Counted from the stretch's first letter, positions 36,373 through 45,835 are shown. The stretch: DNA of 64,000 bases from DATJHM01 sp035493895 (GCA_035493895.1 DATJHM010000162.1:1-64000), one strand, 5' to 3'. Translations and numbers: made by a program. Notes: generated from the sequence alone by a model not told the origin.

Positions 36373-37320
36373 ATGGCTCTGAAGTTCGGCATATCCCTTC
36401 CCCAGGGATGGACAATGGACCTCGTGGGCATCAAAGATCCAGTTGAAGCGTACGAGACCATGACACAGGTTGCTCGGGTCGCTGATGAGACCGGGTACGA
36501 CTCTGTCTGGCTAGTTGACCACTTTCATACGATTCCCCAACCCTCACAAGAGGTAACCTTTGAGTGCTGGACGAGCACTGCGGCGCTGGCACGTGATACC
36601 AAACGCGTGCGTATCGGACAGATGGTTGCGTGTAATGGCTACCGTAATCCGGCCCTGCTGGCGAAAATGGCCAGCACCGTCGATGTGCTGAGCCATGGAC
36701 GCCTGAACTTTGGCATTGGGGCGGGCTGGTATGAACATGAGTATCGTGCCTATGGCTATGACTATCCCGATGCCCCGGAGCGCCTGCGCTATCTTCGTGA
36801 AGCTGTGCAGGTGATTCGCGCAATGTGGACGCAGGAAGAGGCGGTCTTCGAGGGCAAATATTATCAGGTACGCGGTGCGATCAACCAGCCAAAGGGTGTA
36901 CAGAAACCGCATGTTCCCCTCTTGATTGGTGGCGGCGGCGAGAAAGTCACGCTCAAGCTGGTCGCGCAATATGGCGACGGCTGTAATGTCAGTGGTAGCT
37001 TTGATACCATTCGAAAAAAGTTTGCGATTCTCAAACAGCACTGTGAGACCGTGGGACGGGACTATGAGAGCATTCACCGCACATCAACCACATTCTGTTC
37101 CATCGCGGAAACAGATGAGCAAGCGCTGGCACAAATCCCCGATGCTGGCAGAACCCAGATGGGCGAACGTATCCAGAGCGCACTCATTGGCAGCCCTGAT
37201 ACTATTCGCAAACGGCTGGCGGAATATGAAGCAGCTGGCGTGCAAGAGTTGATGGTTGTTTTTGTGGATCGCACCAATCTTGGGCATATCCGCACCTTCG
37301 CCAAAGAGTTTATCGGCTGA
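36373..37320 (+). CDS. LLM-class F420-dependent oxidoreductase
   Basis: A 315-residue luciferase-like TIM-barrel protein. Typical features are KFGISLPQG at the start, DSVWLVDHF, MVACNGYRNPALLAKM, GRLNFGIGAGW, and LIGGGGEKVTL for the cofactor phosphate. The length and motifs fit the F420-dependent branch (TIGR03560-like) rather than FMN monooxygenases, but cofactor choice is inferred. The substrate is unknown. AGAGG precedes the ATG. It stands alone, with a terminator just downstream. Confidence 0.87.
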   Translation: MALKFGISLPQGWTMDLVGIKDPVEAYETMTQVARVADETGYDSVWLVDHFHTIPQPSQEVTFECWTSTAALARDTKRVRIGQMVACNGYRNPALLAKMASTVDVLSHGRLNFGIGAGWYEHEYRAYGYDYPDAPERLRYLREAVQVIRAMWTQEEAVFEGKYYQVRGAINQPKGVQKPHVPLLIGGGGEKVTLKLVAQYGDGCNVSGSFDTIRKKFAILKQHCETVGRDYESIHRTSTTFCSIAETDEQALAQIPDAGRTQMGERIQSALIGSPDTIRKRLAEYEAAGVQELMVVFVDRTNLGHIRTFAKEFIG

Positions 37321-37334
37321 TGTATATTTAGAAA

Positions 37335-37372
37335 TGGACCCCTTGCGCCAGAGATTCTGCGTGAGGGGCCCA
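37335..37372 (+). terminator. Terminator after the F420-type oxidoreductase
   Basis: A hairpin with 14-base arms (37335-37348 and 37359-37372) pairs at 13 positions counting G-T, and is followed by CTTTTATTG. It fits a Rho-independent terminator. Confidence 0.65.
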
Positions 37373-37411
37373 CTTTTATTGTTTATGCAGCTAAAAAATA
37401 GATAGATATTT

Positions 37412-38662
37412 TTATCTAATAAAACTGTCCATACCCTTTTCCAATAACCCTTCCATAGCTAATGCATTCGCACCAATGACGCCAACCACATGATCCAATT
37501 TCGTCGGAACAATCGAAATATGACGAGTAGCAAGTGGGAGCGAACGTTGATAAATAACACTGCGAATTTCAGCAAGGAGAATATTCCCAATACGCGCAAC
37601 GCCTCCACCTATCACAATCATATCAGGATTGAGGAGGCTAACGAGAATAGCGAGCGCTTCACCAATTAACTTTGCTGCTTCACGAATAATAGCAATAGCA
37701 CAGGCATCACCTCTGGCTGCGGCTTTTCCCACATTTACCGCATCCAAACATCCCTTCTCTTCCAGCATCTCGCATAATAAGGACGAGCTATCCTTCCTCG
37801 CAGCTTCCTCAGCTCTTCGTGCCAGCGCATCGCCTCCTGCCAATGCGCCAAGGCATCCTTTATTTCCACAAATGCAGAGGGGACCATTCGGGTCCAGAGA
37901 AATATGGCCCAGGTCACCTGCACTCCCCTGCGCTCCACGGTAAAGCGTCCCATTGGCGATAATTCCACTACCAATGCCCGTGCCCACTTTGACAAAAATA
38001 ACATGATGAACACCGATCGCGGCACCACGCCGATGTTCACCCAGCGCCATCACATTCGCATCGTTATCGACAAAAACAGGTGCACTGTATTCATCAATAA
38101 ACGCTTCCTTGAAGGGAAAACGATCCCATTCCGGCATCTGGGGAGGCGCAAACGGAATGCCCGTCCCATGCTCGACCGGACCCGGAATACCAATGCCAAT
38201 GCCAACGACCTGCTGCGGTGTTGCCCCTTGCTCTGCCAACAATGCGGTGAGTAATGTCTTTATACGAGGCAAGATGACTTCGGGGCCATGTCTGATATGG
38301 CAGCTCTCACTTCTGCGTGCGAGAATACTCCCCCCCAGCGTCGTGAGCGCAACATCCATCGAGGTCACGCCAAGATCTACTGCGGCAATCAAACCAGCAG
38401 TACGCGGGATATAGAGGAGTGTGGAAGGACGCCCCCCGTCTGAGTCTTTCAGCCCCTCCTCGGCAAGAAGACCAGCTTGAAGTAATCCGGCTACCTCTCC
38501 AGAAATTTTGCTTCTGCTTACCCCAAAAGCCTCGACGATCTGCGCTCTCGATATAGGTTTTGCTTGAGCATGGATATATTTGAGAATCTCCACTTGCCCT
38601 CTTGCTTCAATGGAGAAAGGACTAGAACCCTGTTTTTCTTGCCTGGCACCTTGTATCTTCAT
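37412..38662 (-). CDS. ROK-family transcriptional repressor
   Basis: A 416-residue ROK protein with an N-terminal winged helix (SRAQIVEAFGVSRSKISGEV) and a sugar-kinase-fold C-terminal domain. The latter has DLGVTSMDVAL, the sugar-binding DND in VDNDANVMAL, GDLGHISL and the zinc motif CICGNKGCL. It is likely a XylR/NagC-type repressor whose ligand is the sugar handled by the divergent operon. The ATG at 38662 was preferred to a TTG at 38731, because the TTG lies inside the 33-bp operator palindrome. The ATG has no strong ribosome site, so the start is not certain. Confidence 0.87.
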   Translation of the reverse strand: MKIQGARQEKQGSSPFSIEARGQVEILKYIHAQAKPISRAQIVEAFGVSRSKISGEVAGLLQAGLLAEEGLKDSDGGRPSTLLYIPRTAGLIAAVDLGVTSMDVALTTLGGSILARRSESCHIRHGPEVILPRIKTLLTALLAEQGATPQQVVGIGIGIPGPVEHGTGIPFAPPQMPEWDRFPFKEAFIDEYSAPVFVDNDANVMALGEHRRGAAIGVHHVIFVKVGTGIGSGIIANGTLYRGAQGSAGDLGHISLDPNGPLCICGNKGCLGALAGGDALARRAEEAARKDSSSLLCEMLEEKGCLDAVNVGKAAARGDACAIAIIREAAKLIGEALAILVSLLNPDMIVIGGGVARIGNILLAEIRSVIYQRSLPLATRHISIVPTKLDHVVGVIGANALAMEGLLEKGMDSFIR

Positions 38663-38716
38663 GCAGCAAATATAACATACATTTGTCTCCCATGCAACAA
38701 GTAATGATTTTTCAGA

Positions 38717-38749
38717 AAGATCTTTTGACAAAATTTGTCAAAAGATCTT
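38717..38749. promoter_or_regulatory. 33-bp perfect palindromic operator of the sugar cluster
   Basis: Arms of 16 bases (38717-38732 and 38734-38749) are exact complements around a single base. The core TTTTGACAAA/TTTGTCAAAA resembles NagC/XylR-type ROK operators. It lies between the ROK gene and the divergent epimerase gene and overlaps possible -35 boxes on both strands (TTGACA, TTGTCA), so bound repressor could block both promoters. Confidence 0.75.
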
Positions 38750-38842
38750 GATAACCTGTTATATATATGTTATTTAATATTTGCAACAACGAACGACGTC
38801 GTTTGATCACTGATATTGGTTTCATTAGGAGAGGATGTAACA

Positions 38843-39787
38843 ATGAAATTTGGAGCAAGTATCTGGCCTTTTCACTGGGACGCGCCATACGAAGAAGGTA
38901 TCCGTCGCATTGCTGGCCTTGGCTTCAAAGCCGTGGAACTCATCGCATGGAATCGCGAGATGATTGACACCTACTACACTCCTGCAACTATCAGATCGCT
39001 ACGTAACGTTGCCCAGAGCGAGGGCATTGAAATTTCCGAGTTTGTCTCAACCCCTCATGGGCTGGCAAACCCGGACAAGGCCAGGCGCGAGCAGGCCGTA
39101 GACCATTTCAAACGTACAGCCGAGATAGCAGTCGAACTGGGCACGAAAATCGTGAACTCAGTCTCGGTCTATCCGTTTGAACTTAGCTATCCCTGGATCA
39201 CTGACATGCCTCATCTCCAGGAGTTCAAAATAAACATTCCTTCTGGACTCGACTGGCAGCGCAACTGGGAAGATTATGTAGAGTCGACGCGACAATGTGC
39301 CGTCATTTGTGAGCAGGCAAATCTCAAGTTCGCATTGGAGCCCCACCCCTTCCGCTACATGTCGAACACCGCTTCTATGCTTCGCCTGATTGAGCACGTC
39401 AAGTCAGATGCGCTTGGCATGAACTTTGATCCCAGCCATCTATTCCCGGTTGGAGAAATCCCGCATCAGGTCATTTACCAGCTGGGCAATCGCATCTTCC
39501 ACTGTCACTTCTCTGATAACGATGGCACCACCAATGTGCACTGGAGACCCGGCAAAGGCAAAATTGACTGGGAGGCAGTACTCCGTGCACTCAAAGACAC
39601 AGGCTATGATGGAGTCATCTCACTAGAATTTGAAGATGTCCCGGGCGTTTCCCGAGGAGCTCGTTCAGTGCCAGGAGTGGTCAAAGAAAAGCGTGTAGCA
39701 ACTCCCGAGTTTGATCGAGAAAATCTCCTCGCAGTGCAATATTTGAGAAGCATTGGCGAGACTCTCGACATCCATTTTGAAAAATAA
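38843..39787 (+). CDS. Sugar epimerase/isomerase, TIM barrel
   Basis: A 314-residue member of the xylose-isomerase-like TIM-barrel family (AP endonuclease 2 superfamily), such as D-tagatose 3-epimerase, hydroxypyruvate isomerase or L-xylulose-5-phosphate 3-epimerase. Likely metal ligands are Glu in FALEPHP, Asp in NFDPSHL, His in FHCHFSD and Glu in ISLEFED. AGGAGAGG precedes the ATG at 38843. It is first in the operon opposite the ROK repressor. The exact sugar is not predictable from sequence alone. Confidence 0.85.
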   Translation: MKFGASIWPFHWDAPYEEGIRRIAGLGFKAVELIAWNREMIDTYYTPATIRSLRNVAQSEGIEISEFVSTPHGLANPDKARREQAVDHFKRTAEIAVELGTKIVNSVSVYPFELSYPWITDMPHLQEFKINIPSGLDWQRNWEDYVESTRQCAVICEQANLKFALEPHPFRYMSNTASMLRLIEHVKSDALGMNFDPSHLFPVGEIPHQVIYQLGNRIFHCHFSDNDGTTNVHWRPGKGKIDWEAVLRALKDTGYDGVISLEFEDVPGVSRGARSVPGVVKEKRVATPEFDRENLLAVQYLRSIGETLDIHFEK

Positions 39788-39963
39788 CACCCACCAGATA
39801 TAAATTGAGCCCTGGCGACGAGCAGTGTATCATGCTGCTCATCGCTACAGAGAACGTTTCCCTTATTTTTTGATGAGGGAAGACTTGTCGCACAAAATTC
39901 ACTGCAATCTATCTCTCGGTCATCAGCCGAAGAGCAGAAAAGCAGATTTTCCAGAAGAGAGAG

Positions 39964-41157
39964 ATGAACATGGCAAAAGATCAAGAGCGAGTTAACCGAG
40001 CGAGACGCATCTTGCAGGAAGCAGGACTGGATGTTGTCATTTGCCGCCTGCCCGAGAACGTTCTGTATTTAACGGGTTACTGGCCCGTTATTGGAGCCTC
40101 GCTTGTGGTCTTCGACCAGGATGGCAATACGAGCGTCATCATGCCACACGAAGAACTTGACTATACGCATGAGAGCTGGGTTGAAGATATCCGCACATTC
40201 CCATATATCAACATGACGTCACCCGCAGATCCTAATCGTGCCGTAGAGCCGCTTCTGCGCGCCGTTATCAAAGAGAAAGGCTATGAAAAGAGTCGCGTGG
40301 GCTACGAGGGCAGCTTCGAACTTATAGCAGCAAATAACGTGGCTGCTGAAGCACGCGTACCCGGTGAGGCTCTATTCGCCACGCTGCGCAAAGTGCTTCC
40401 CGAAGCGAGCCTCGTCGATGCGGCACCCGCATTGAAACGCGCACGTGCCGTGAAGTCGAGCCAGGAAATCGAAAAGCTCAGGATCTGTAACGAAGTGGCA
40501 GTCTTCGGACTCAAAGCAGCTCGCGAAGTCATTCAGGCGGGAGCGAAAGAGTCCACCGTGGCGGGTGCCATCGAGGGAGCGATCTATGGTGGAGGCGTTG
40601 GCTATAAAGGTGTAGAGCGCGCCCGAGGCTTCTGCTTCGCAATGTCAGGGCCTCGGGGAGTGAATGCCTGGAGACCATTCTGCATGTCCTCGTCTAAAAC
40701 GATGGTCGAAGGGGAGCCAGTTCTTATCGAGCTTGATACCTTCGCAGATGGCTATTATAACGACCTGACCAGAACCTTCACGGTTGGGAAACCGAGCCAG
40801 AAGGCCATTCCTGTTTTCGAGGCAGTCAATGCGGCAATCGACGCCGTGCTGGATAACCTCAAACCCGGCGTAGCGGCACGCGAATTGGATGCAGTGGCAC
40901 GCAAGGTCATTATAGAGCGCGGTTATGGAGAGTATTTCCCTCACCAGCTCGGGCATGGTGTCGGTCTACAATTCCATGATCCAATCCCAACGTTGCATCC
41001 GGGAAGCGAAGATATTATGGAAGTGGGCATGACGTTCGCTATCGAACCAGCAATCTACATCCCTGGTTGGGGAGCCGTGCGTATCGAAGAAAATATCGTC
41101 CTTACTGAGACCGGCTATGAATCGCTCTGTCCGTTCCCACGTTGGGAGCTCGCATGA
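39964..41157 (+). CDS. M24-family metallopeptidase (Xaa-Pro dipeptidase-like)
   Basis: A 397-residue creatinase/prolidase-fold protein. The N-terminal domain includes NVLYLTGYWP. The C-terminal pita-bread domain carries the five metal ligands: Asp in IELDTFADG, Asp in YYNDLTRTF, His in HQLGHGVGL, Glu in FAIEPA and Glu in RIEENIVL. It should be an active dimetal hydrolase. Its place inside a sugar operon is unusual; the next gene overlaps its stop by four bases (ATGA), so they are translationally coupled. It may cleave a peptide or amide-linked compound handled by this pathway. Confidence 0.87.
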   Translation: MNMAKDQERVNRARRILQEAGLDVVICRLPENVLYLTGYWPVIGASLVVFDQDGNTSVIMPHEELDYTHESWVEDIRTFPYINMTSPADPNRAVEPLLRAVIKEKGYEKSRVGYEGSFELIAANNVAAEARVPGEALFATLRKVLPEASLVDAAPALKRARAVKSSQEIEKLRICNEVAVFGLKAAREVIQAGAKESTVAGAIEGAIYGGGVGYKGVERARGFCFAMSGPRGVNAWRPFCMSSSKTMVEGEPVLIELDTFADGYYNDLTRTFTVGKPSQKAIPVFEAVNAAIDAVLDNLKPGVAARELDAVARKVIIERGYGEYFPHQLGHGVGLQFHDPIPTLHPGSEDIMEVGMTFAIEPAIYIPGWGAVRIEENIVLTETGYESLCPFPRWELA

Positions 41158-42713
41158 AGTCACTGGGAAATGCAGAAGGTAACGAGCGTCCGGCTGTTGT
41201 TCTCGGTATCGATCTGGGGACAAGTGGCGTGCGCGTGGTCGCATTTAGCGAAACGTTGCAGCCACTGGCCGAGGCTGGTCTGCCGTGCTCCATCCAGCTT
41301 GTTGCTGGCGGCGGCGTTGAGCAGAACGTGCTGGAGGTCGCCGATGCGGTGGAGCATTGTCTCGCCGCAGTGATAGCCGAGCTTGGTCAGTCCCACAGAG
41401 TGCTCGCCCTCGTACTATGTGGCACAGCGAGCAGTCTATGCAGCTTTCAACGCGAAGATGGTACGCCGCGAGGGTCTGCATGGCTCTGGTCAGATAGTCG
41501 TGCACATGCTCAAGCAGATGAGCTCAAACAGCGCTATGGGAACGCGCTCTATGAGCGAACCGGCTGCCCGATGCATTCCAGTTATTGGTCCGCAAAGCTC
41601 CTCTGGTACCATCACCAGAGGGGCCCATCCGATCTGAATAAGCATGCGTCTCACCAGGAGATTTTTGCCGGTATCAAAGATTTTATTGTATATAGACTCA
41701 CAGGAGTATGGGTCACAGATGTGCCCACGGCCACGGCTACCGGACTTTACGATACAAAAAACGATTGCTGGGATAACGAGTTGTTGGATGAGCTTCATAT
41801 CGCTGCCTCCATGCTCCCGGCGGTATCGCTGCCGACGGCGCAACTTTCCCTGCGTGACGAGGTAGCCTCCCGCCTTGGTCTTCCGGTAACGAGCGCGGTT
41901 GTCATCGGTTCTTTCGATGGCATCCTCGCCCATCTTGGTCTCGGCTGCGTGGAGCCACTCTCGGCAAGCTGCATGGTTGCAACGAGCTCGGCCGTTCGTT
42001 TGAGCGTAGCGGAGCGTACCCTCGATCCTCAGGCGCGAACCTGGTGCTACCCGACCGGTGAAGGCACCTGGGTCATTGGCGGTGCGACCAATAACGGTGG
42101 CAATGCGCTCACCTGGTTCAAGGACGTTCTCGAAGACAGGCAACCAGGCGAGAGCGAGGAGGGGGCAGGCTACGAACTGGTGAATAGCGCGTTGCAAGCA
42201 GAGACGATAGCAGGCGAAGAGTTGGTCTTCTTGCCGTATCTGTACGGTGAGCGGAGCCCGTTGTGGCGAGATGACTTGCGCGGCGCATTGATTGGTCTCT
42301 CTCCGCTACACGGACAAAGAGACATCGTTCGAGCTATTCTTGAGGGAGTTGGTCTGCAACTCTCTGATCTCTTGCATATATTAAGTGAGCAAGTAGGCGC
42401 TCAACCAGTGGAAATTCGTGGTAGTGGTCGCTTCACAGGTTCACCTGACTGGGCTCAACTACAGGCGGATATCTTTGGTGTCCCCATCTTCGTTGGTGAA
42501 CAGAAACAAGTCAGCGCACGAGGAGCCGCCATTATTGGCTGGCGCTCGCTGACCGGTGATTCGCTGCAAAAGTTTACACAGAATATTCAACGAGATAGTT
42601 TATATGAACCACGTACATCTGAACATACCAGGCATGTGGCTCGCTTTGAACGCTTCACAACCTATCGATCCAGCATATTTCCATCACTACGCACGAAAGG
42701 AGCGAGCGACTAA
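41154..42713 (+). CDS. FGGY-family carbohydrate kinase
   Basis: A 519-residue kinase of the xylulokinase/gluconokinase type. ATP-site motif GIDLGTSGVRVVAF is at residues 18-31, WSDSRAH lies near 120, and the C-terminal signature includes EGVGLQLSDLL, GSGRFTGSPDW and ISARGAAI-like VSARGAAIIG. It would phosphorylate the sugar or keto-acid taken up by the ABC transporter. The start at 41154 gives the ATGA overlap with the peptidase and follows GGGAG. Substrate within the family is not assigned; L-xylulose, gluconate or a keto-sugar acid are possible. Confidence 0.87.
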   Translation: MKSLGNAEGNERPAVVLGIDLGTSGVRVVAFSETLQPLAEAGLPCSIQLVAGGGVEQNVLEVADAVEHCLAAVIAELGQSHRVLALVLCGTASSLCSFQREDGTPRGSAWLWSDSRAHAQADELKQRYGNALYERTGCPMHSSYWSAKLLWYHHQRGPSDLNKHASHQEIFAGIKDFIVYRLTGVWVTDVPTATATGLYDTKNDCWDNELLDELHIAASMLPAVSLPTAQLSLRDEVASRLGLPVTSAVVIGSFDGILAHLGLGCVEPLSASCMVATSSAVRLSVAERTLDPQARTWCYPTGEGTWVIGGATNNGGNALTWFKDVLEDRQPGESEEGAGYELVNSALQAETIAGEELVFLPYLYGERSPLWRDDLRGALIGLSPLHGQRDIVRAILEGVGLQLSDLLHILSEQVGAQPVEIRGSGRFTGSPDWAQLQADIFGVPIFVGEQKQVSARGAAIIGWRSLTGDSLQKFTQNIQRDSLYEPRTSEHTRHVARFERFTTYRSSIFPSLRTKGASD

Positions 42714-43385
42714 ATGACGGTATCACGTTCGTACTCACTACAGGTAGCCTTTGACCTTACCTCACAGGATGAAGCCTTACGCCTGGCACGGACAGTAGCG
42801 GCTGAGGGAGATCGCCTGGAGATAGGGACGCCCTGGCTGCTCACGAGCGGCCTCTCTGCCATTCAAGTATTAAAGCAAGCTCAGCCTCACACATACATCA
42901 TTGCCGATTGTAAAATTTGTGATGCAGGTGAAAAAATAGCACAGCCGCTATTCACAACAGGCGCAAATGCAGTTACAATTATAGCAGAAGTCGCCGATCA
43001 AACGACATGGGAAGGCGTGCGAAGGGCAAGAGATAAGGTGAGAGGGCATGGCGTCGAGCAAAAGAACATCATGGCAGATCTTATTGGCTCGCGGAATGTC
43101 GTAGAGGCGGCACAACTGGCCGAAAGAATGGGAGCAGACGAGTTGTGTGTCCATAGACCCAGGAAGGTTGCCTTTGGGGCACGACAACAGGATCAAGAGA
43201 CACAACAGTTGCAAGCTATCCTGAAGGCTGTTCACATTCCCGTCTACCTTGCAGGAGGTCTACAGATAGAGGATATCGCGCCTTTGGTGCGGCTCGGTAT
43301 CGCTGGAGTCATTGTTGGGAGCGCAATCACAGCGGCAAGTGACCCGGCACAAGCAGCACAAAGTTTCCGTCAGGTTCTCTTGTAA
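42714..43385 (+). CDS. HPS/KGPDC-family (orotidine decarboxylase-like) enzyme
   Basis: A 223-residue enzyme of the OMP-decarboxylase suprafamily, which includes 3-hexulose-6-phosphate synthase (HPS) and 3-keto-L-gulonate-6-phosphate decarboxylase (KGPDC). The metal motif ADCKICDAG (D-x-K-x-x-D) is present. Later positions look mixed: MADLIGS and YLAGG resemble HPS, while VHRPRK has the His-x-x-Arg spacing of KGPDC. It begins directly after the kinase stop. With the kinase and the epimerase, the set recalls the E. coli yia/sgb keto-gulonate cluster, which would favour decarboxylation, but formaldehyde fixation is not excluded. Confidence 0.82.
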   Translation: MTVSRSYSLQVAFDLTSQDEALRLARTVAAEGDRLEIGTPWLLTSGLSAIQVLKQAQPHTYIIADCKICDAGEKIAQPLFTTGANAVTIIAEVADQTTWEGVRRARDKVRGHGVEQKNIMADLIGSRNVVEAAQLAERMGADELCVHRPRKVAFGARQQDQETQQLQAILKAVHIPVYLAGGLQIEDIAPLVRLGIAGVIVGSAITAASDPAQAAQSFRQVLL

Positions 43386-43436
43386 TGGGACAACGTGTCC
43401 TGTTTTTTTCTAAAAGCGGAGGTAACACGCTCGGTG

Positions 43437-43454
43437 CATCACGGTGAAGTGATG
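43437..43454 (+). promoter_or_regulatory. Leader hairpin 1 of truncated binding-protein copy
   Basis: CATCAC and GTGATG (43437-43442, 43449-43454) form a six-base stem. The same structure, with a G-T pair, is found at 45923-45942 before the full-length copy, within a conserved leader. Confidence 0.4.
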
Positions 43455-43532
43455 TGACTGAGGCAAATCGATGTCGTCTTTCACAATGTCTTCCTCTGCC
43501 AAAACATTGGCGCCGTGAGGGGGAGACCGATG

Positions 43533-43558
43533 CGAAGGCTACGTAGCCTTCGGGAGGG
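43533..43558 (+). promoter_or_regulatory. Leader hairpin 2 and ribosome site of truncated copy
   Basis: A perfect 20-base palindrome (43533-43552) directly abuts the ribosome site GGGAGGG. The equivalent leader at 46024-46043 forms the same stem from different bases (paired changes), so the structure rather than the sequence has been kept. Confidence 0.55.
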
Positions 43559-43563
43559 ATAGT

Positions 43564-43881
43564 ATGTCTCGGCAGTCCAATGCCCACAATGTCAGTGTTC
43601 TTGACGCATTAACCACTCATACAAAGAGATTACTGCGACGCCGCGACTTTCTTAAACATTCTGCTGGAACCCCCTTCTGGGAGAACAACATCTTCATCTA
43701 TTCAGCAACCAGACCCCCTAACAGAACGAAAGAGTTCTTATTGGAGTGGCTGGATCACAACAAGCCCTTATGGATAAAGGGAGGAAATGATCCTCTTCCC
43801 ATACGCGGATCCTTCTATCAAGATCCCCTTTTCAACAATGAGATCGTCCAGGCCATTGTCGTCTTTACTACTCGTTCATAG
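43564..43881 (+). pseudogene. Internally deleted sugar-binding lipoprotein copy
   Basis: A 105-residue frame that joins the N-terminus of a sugar-binding protein (LLRRRDFLKHSAG) straight to a late segment (FWENNIFIYSATRPP through PLPIRGSFYQDP). Both parts match the full-length protein at 46055 (LLRRRDFLKRSAG and FWENNTFIYSSTKHP through PIPIRESYYNDP). About 300 residues between them are missing, and the C-terminus differs. The upstream leader is also duplicated. A folded binding protein is not possible, so this is a remnant, although it keeps a good ribosome site and open frame and may still be translated. Confidence 0.85.
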
Positions 43882-43985
43882 CCAATAGCAGTCACTACTT
43901 GTAAATGACTACATGCAACGTTTTTGCAGGGATATAGAGGGATAGATACGCTGAAAAAACACTTTTCCAAAGAAGGGAGTAGACC

Positions 43986-44909
43986 ATGAGTGTCACGCCA
44001 TTAACCAAAGAAACCAGCAACCAGACGCTCAAGACGCCGCTACCTCGACGCAAATGGGCACGAGTGGATACCTTGCCGTATCTACTACTGGTCCCATCTC
44101 TCATTCTGATCGCTGTTATTGAAATCTACCCATTCCTGACCGGCGTATACTACAGTCTTCAGAATGGGACACTCTTAATCCCTGGAACCTTTGTCGGGCT
44201 CCAGAACTATGTATCAGCCTTCGTCGATCCAGAGTTTCAACATGCGGTAACCTTTAGCGCCCTTTTTGCGGTCTGTGGTGTGGTTGGTAGCTACTTGCTA
44301 GGATTAGGCCTGGCCCTCTTCCTGGTCAATGACTTCCCTTTACGAGGTCTGTACCGTGTCTTGCTGATCCTGCCCTGGATACTTTCTTCGATCGTCACAA
44401 TTGTCAGCTGGCGCTGGATGATTCAGGATCAGCACGGAACTATCAATGTGCTACTCAGTTGGTTCCATCTGGGGCCCATTTACTTCTTGAGCGACCCAAA
44501 ATGGGCAGTGGTCGCGGTTATCGTTATCAAAATCTGGCGGAGCTTTCCCTTCATGATGATCTCGCTCATCGCAGCGCTCCAAACCATTGATGGTAACCTC
44601 TATGAAGCGGCCCGCATTGATGGTGCAGATCGATGGGCAGCCTTTCGCAATGTGACATTTCCTGGTATCAGGAACATCTCGATTGTCCTCTGGATTTTGA
44701 TGACTATCTGGAGTGTCAACGATTTTGAAACACCCTGGCTACTGAACCAGGGAGGACCATCCAACGCGACAGAAAGTTTGATGATCCTGGCATATAGAGA
44801 TACCTTTGCGCGTAACTTTGTCGGGACAGGTGCGGCTGTGGCCTTCATCTCGCTGATTATCTTGATGATCCTGGCGATTTTGATGATGCGCTTGCGAAAC
44901 AAAGAATAG
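43986..44909 (+). CDS. Sugar ABC transporter permease (MalF/UgpA type)
   Basis: A 307-residue inner-membrane permease with about six membrane helices, the first near residues 33-55. The cytoplasmic EAA loop is clear: LYEAARIDGADRWAAFRNVTFPG near 205-225. The family imports sugars or glycerol phosphate with a MalG-like partner (next gene) and a binding lipoprotein (46055). No ATPase gene is present in the cluster, so a shared MsiK/UgpC-like ATPase encoded elsewhere is likely. A GGAG site precedes the ATG. Confidence 0.92.
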   Translation: MSVTPLTKETSNQTLKTPLPRRKWARVDTLPYLLLVPSLILIAVIEIYPFLTGVYYSLQNGTLLIPGTFVGLQNYVSAFVDPEFQHAVTFSALFAVCGVVGSYLLGLGLALFLVNDFPLRGLYRVLLILPWILSSIVTIVSWRWMIQDQHGTINVLLSWFHLGPIYFLSDPKWAVVAVIVIKIWRSFPFMMISLIAALQTIDGNLYEAARIDGADRWAAFRNVTFPGIRNISIVLWILMTIWSVNDFETPWLLNQGGPSNATESLMILAYRDTFARNFVGTGAAVAFISLIILMILAILMMRLRNKE

Positions 44910-44941
44910 AAAGAGCTTAAAAAGAGAAAGGACTCGTTACT

Positions 44942-45835
44942 ATGCAAAAGGCTCTGGATACATTACAGCCATACGCCCGCTCCACCAGAAGATCTGCGAC
45001 GGTCCACAGAAAGATACTCATCAAGAAATGGCTCTGCACGCTGTTTGGGCTGATACTGGTGATCATCCTCGACTATCCCATTTTTGCCATCTTCTTAAAT
45101 GGTTTCCGTACAACACCGGATATTCTTTCTTCGACCAACATTATCCCGGTGCATCCTACACTGGCAAACTTCATCAACCTGAGTGACAATACCAATTTCT
45201 GGGGCTTCTTCACCAATAGCATCATTGTCTCAGGATTGGGAACGATAGTCAGCATCTTCTGCGCTGCTGCGGCTGGCTACGCGCTCTCGCGCTATCACAG
45301 GCTCAGGTTCGTCGGCCTTTACTCACGAATGTTGATGCTCATCCAGATGTTCCCCTTGATTATGGCCCTGATCCCCCTGTTCATCATTTTTAAAGATCTA
45401 GGATTGATCAATACCTACTGGTCGGTCATTCTGGTCTATACCGTGCTCAATTTGCCTTTTGCGACCTGGATGTTCGAGGGCTTCTTCGATGCGATCCCAC
45501 GGGAGTTAGAAGAAGCAGCCTTTGTTGATGGCAGTTCACGCATGAAGGCGATTACAAAAATCGTACTGCCGCTTTCTGGCCCCGGCACAGCGGCGGTGAC
45601 AATTTTCACATTCCTTCTCTGCTACAACGAATACCTGATTGCCAATATCTTCCTGCAAGACCCGGGTACGATGACTATTCCGGTTGGCATTCAGACATTC
45701 GTAGAGCAGTATTCAACGGACTGGGGAAGTTTGATGGCAGCAGCCAGTCTGGCCTCTATTCCCACGCTCATCTTCTTCTTGTTCGTACAAAAATACATGG
45801 TTCAGGGTGTCGTAGCAGGGGCAGTCAAAGGGTAA
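44942..45835 (+). CDS. Sugar ABC transporter permease (MalG/UgpE type)
   Basis: A 297-residue permease with about six membrane helices. The EAA loop reads ELEEAAFVDGSSRMKAITKIVLP near 185-205. It pairs with the permease 32 bases upstream. AAAGGA precedes the ATG at somewhat long spacing. Substrate is inferred only from the operon: a sugar or sugar acid degraded by the upstream enzymes. Confidence 0.92.
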   Translation: MQKALDTLQPYARSTRRSATVHRKILIKKWLCTLFGLILVIILDYPIFAIFLNGFRTTPDILSSTNIIPVHPTLANFINLSDNTNFWGFFTNSIIVSGLGTIVSIFCAAAAGYALSRYHRLRFVGLYSRMLMLIQMFPLIMALIPLFIIFKDLGLINTYWSVILVYTVLNLPFATWMFEGFFDAIPRELEEAAFVDGSSRMKAITKIVLPLSGPGTAAVTIFTFLLCYNEYLIANIFLQDPGTMTIPVGIQTFVEQYSTDWGSLMAAASLASIPTLIFFLFVQKYMVQGVVAGAVKG

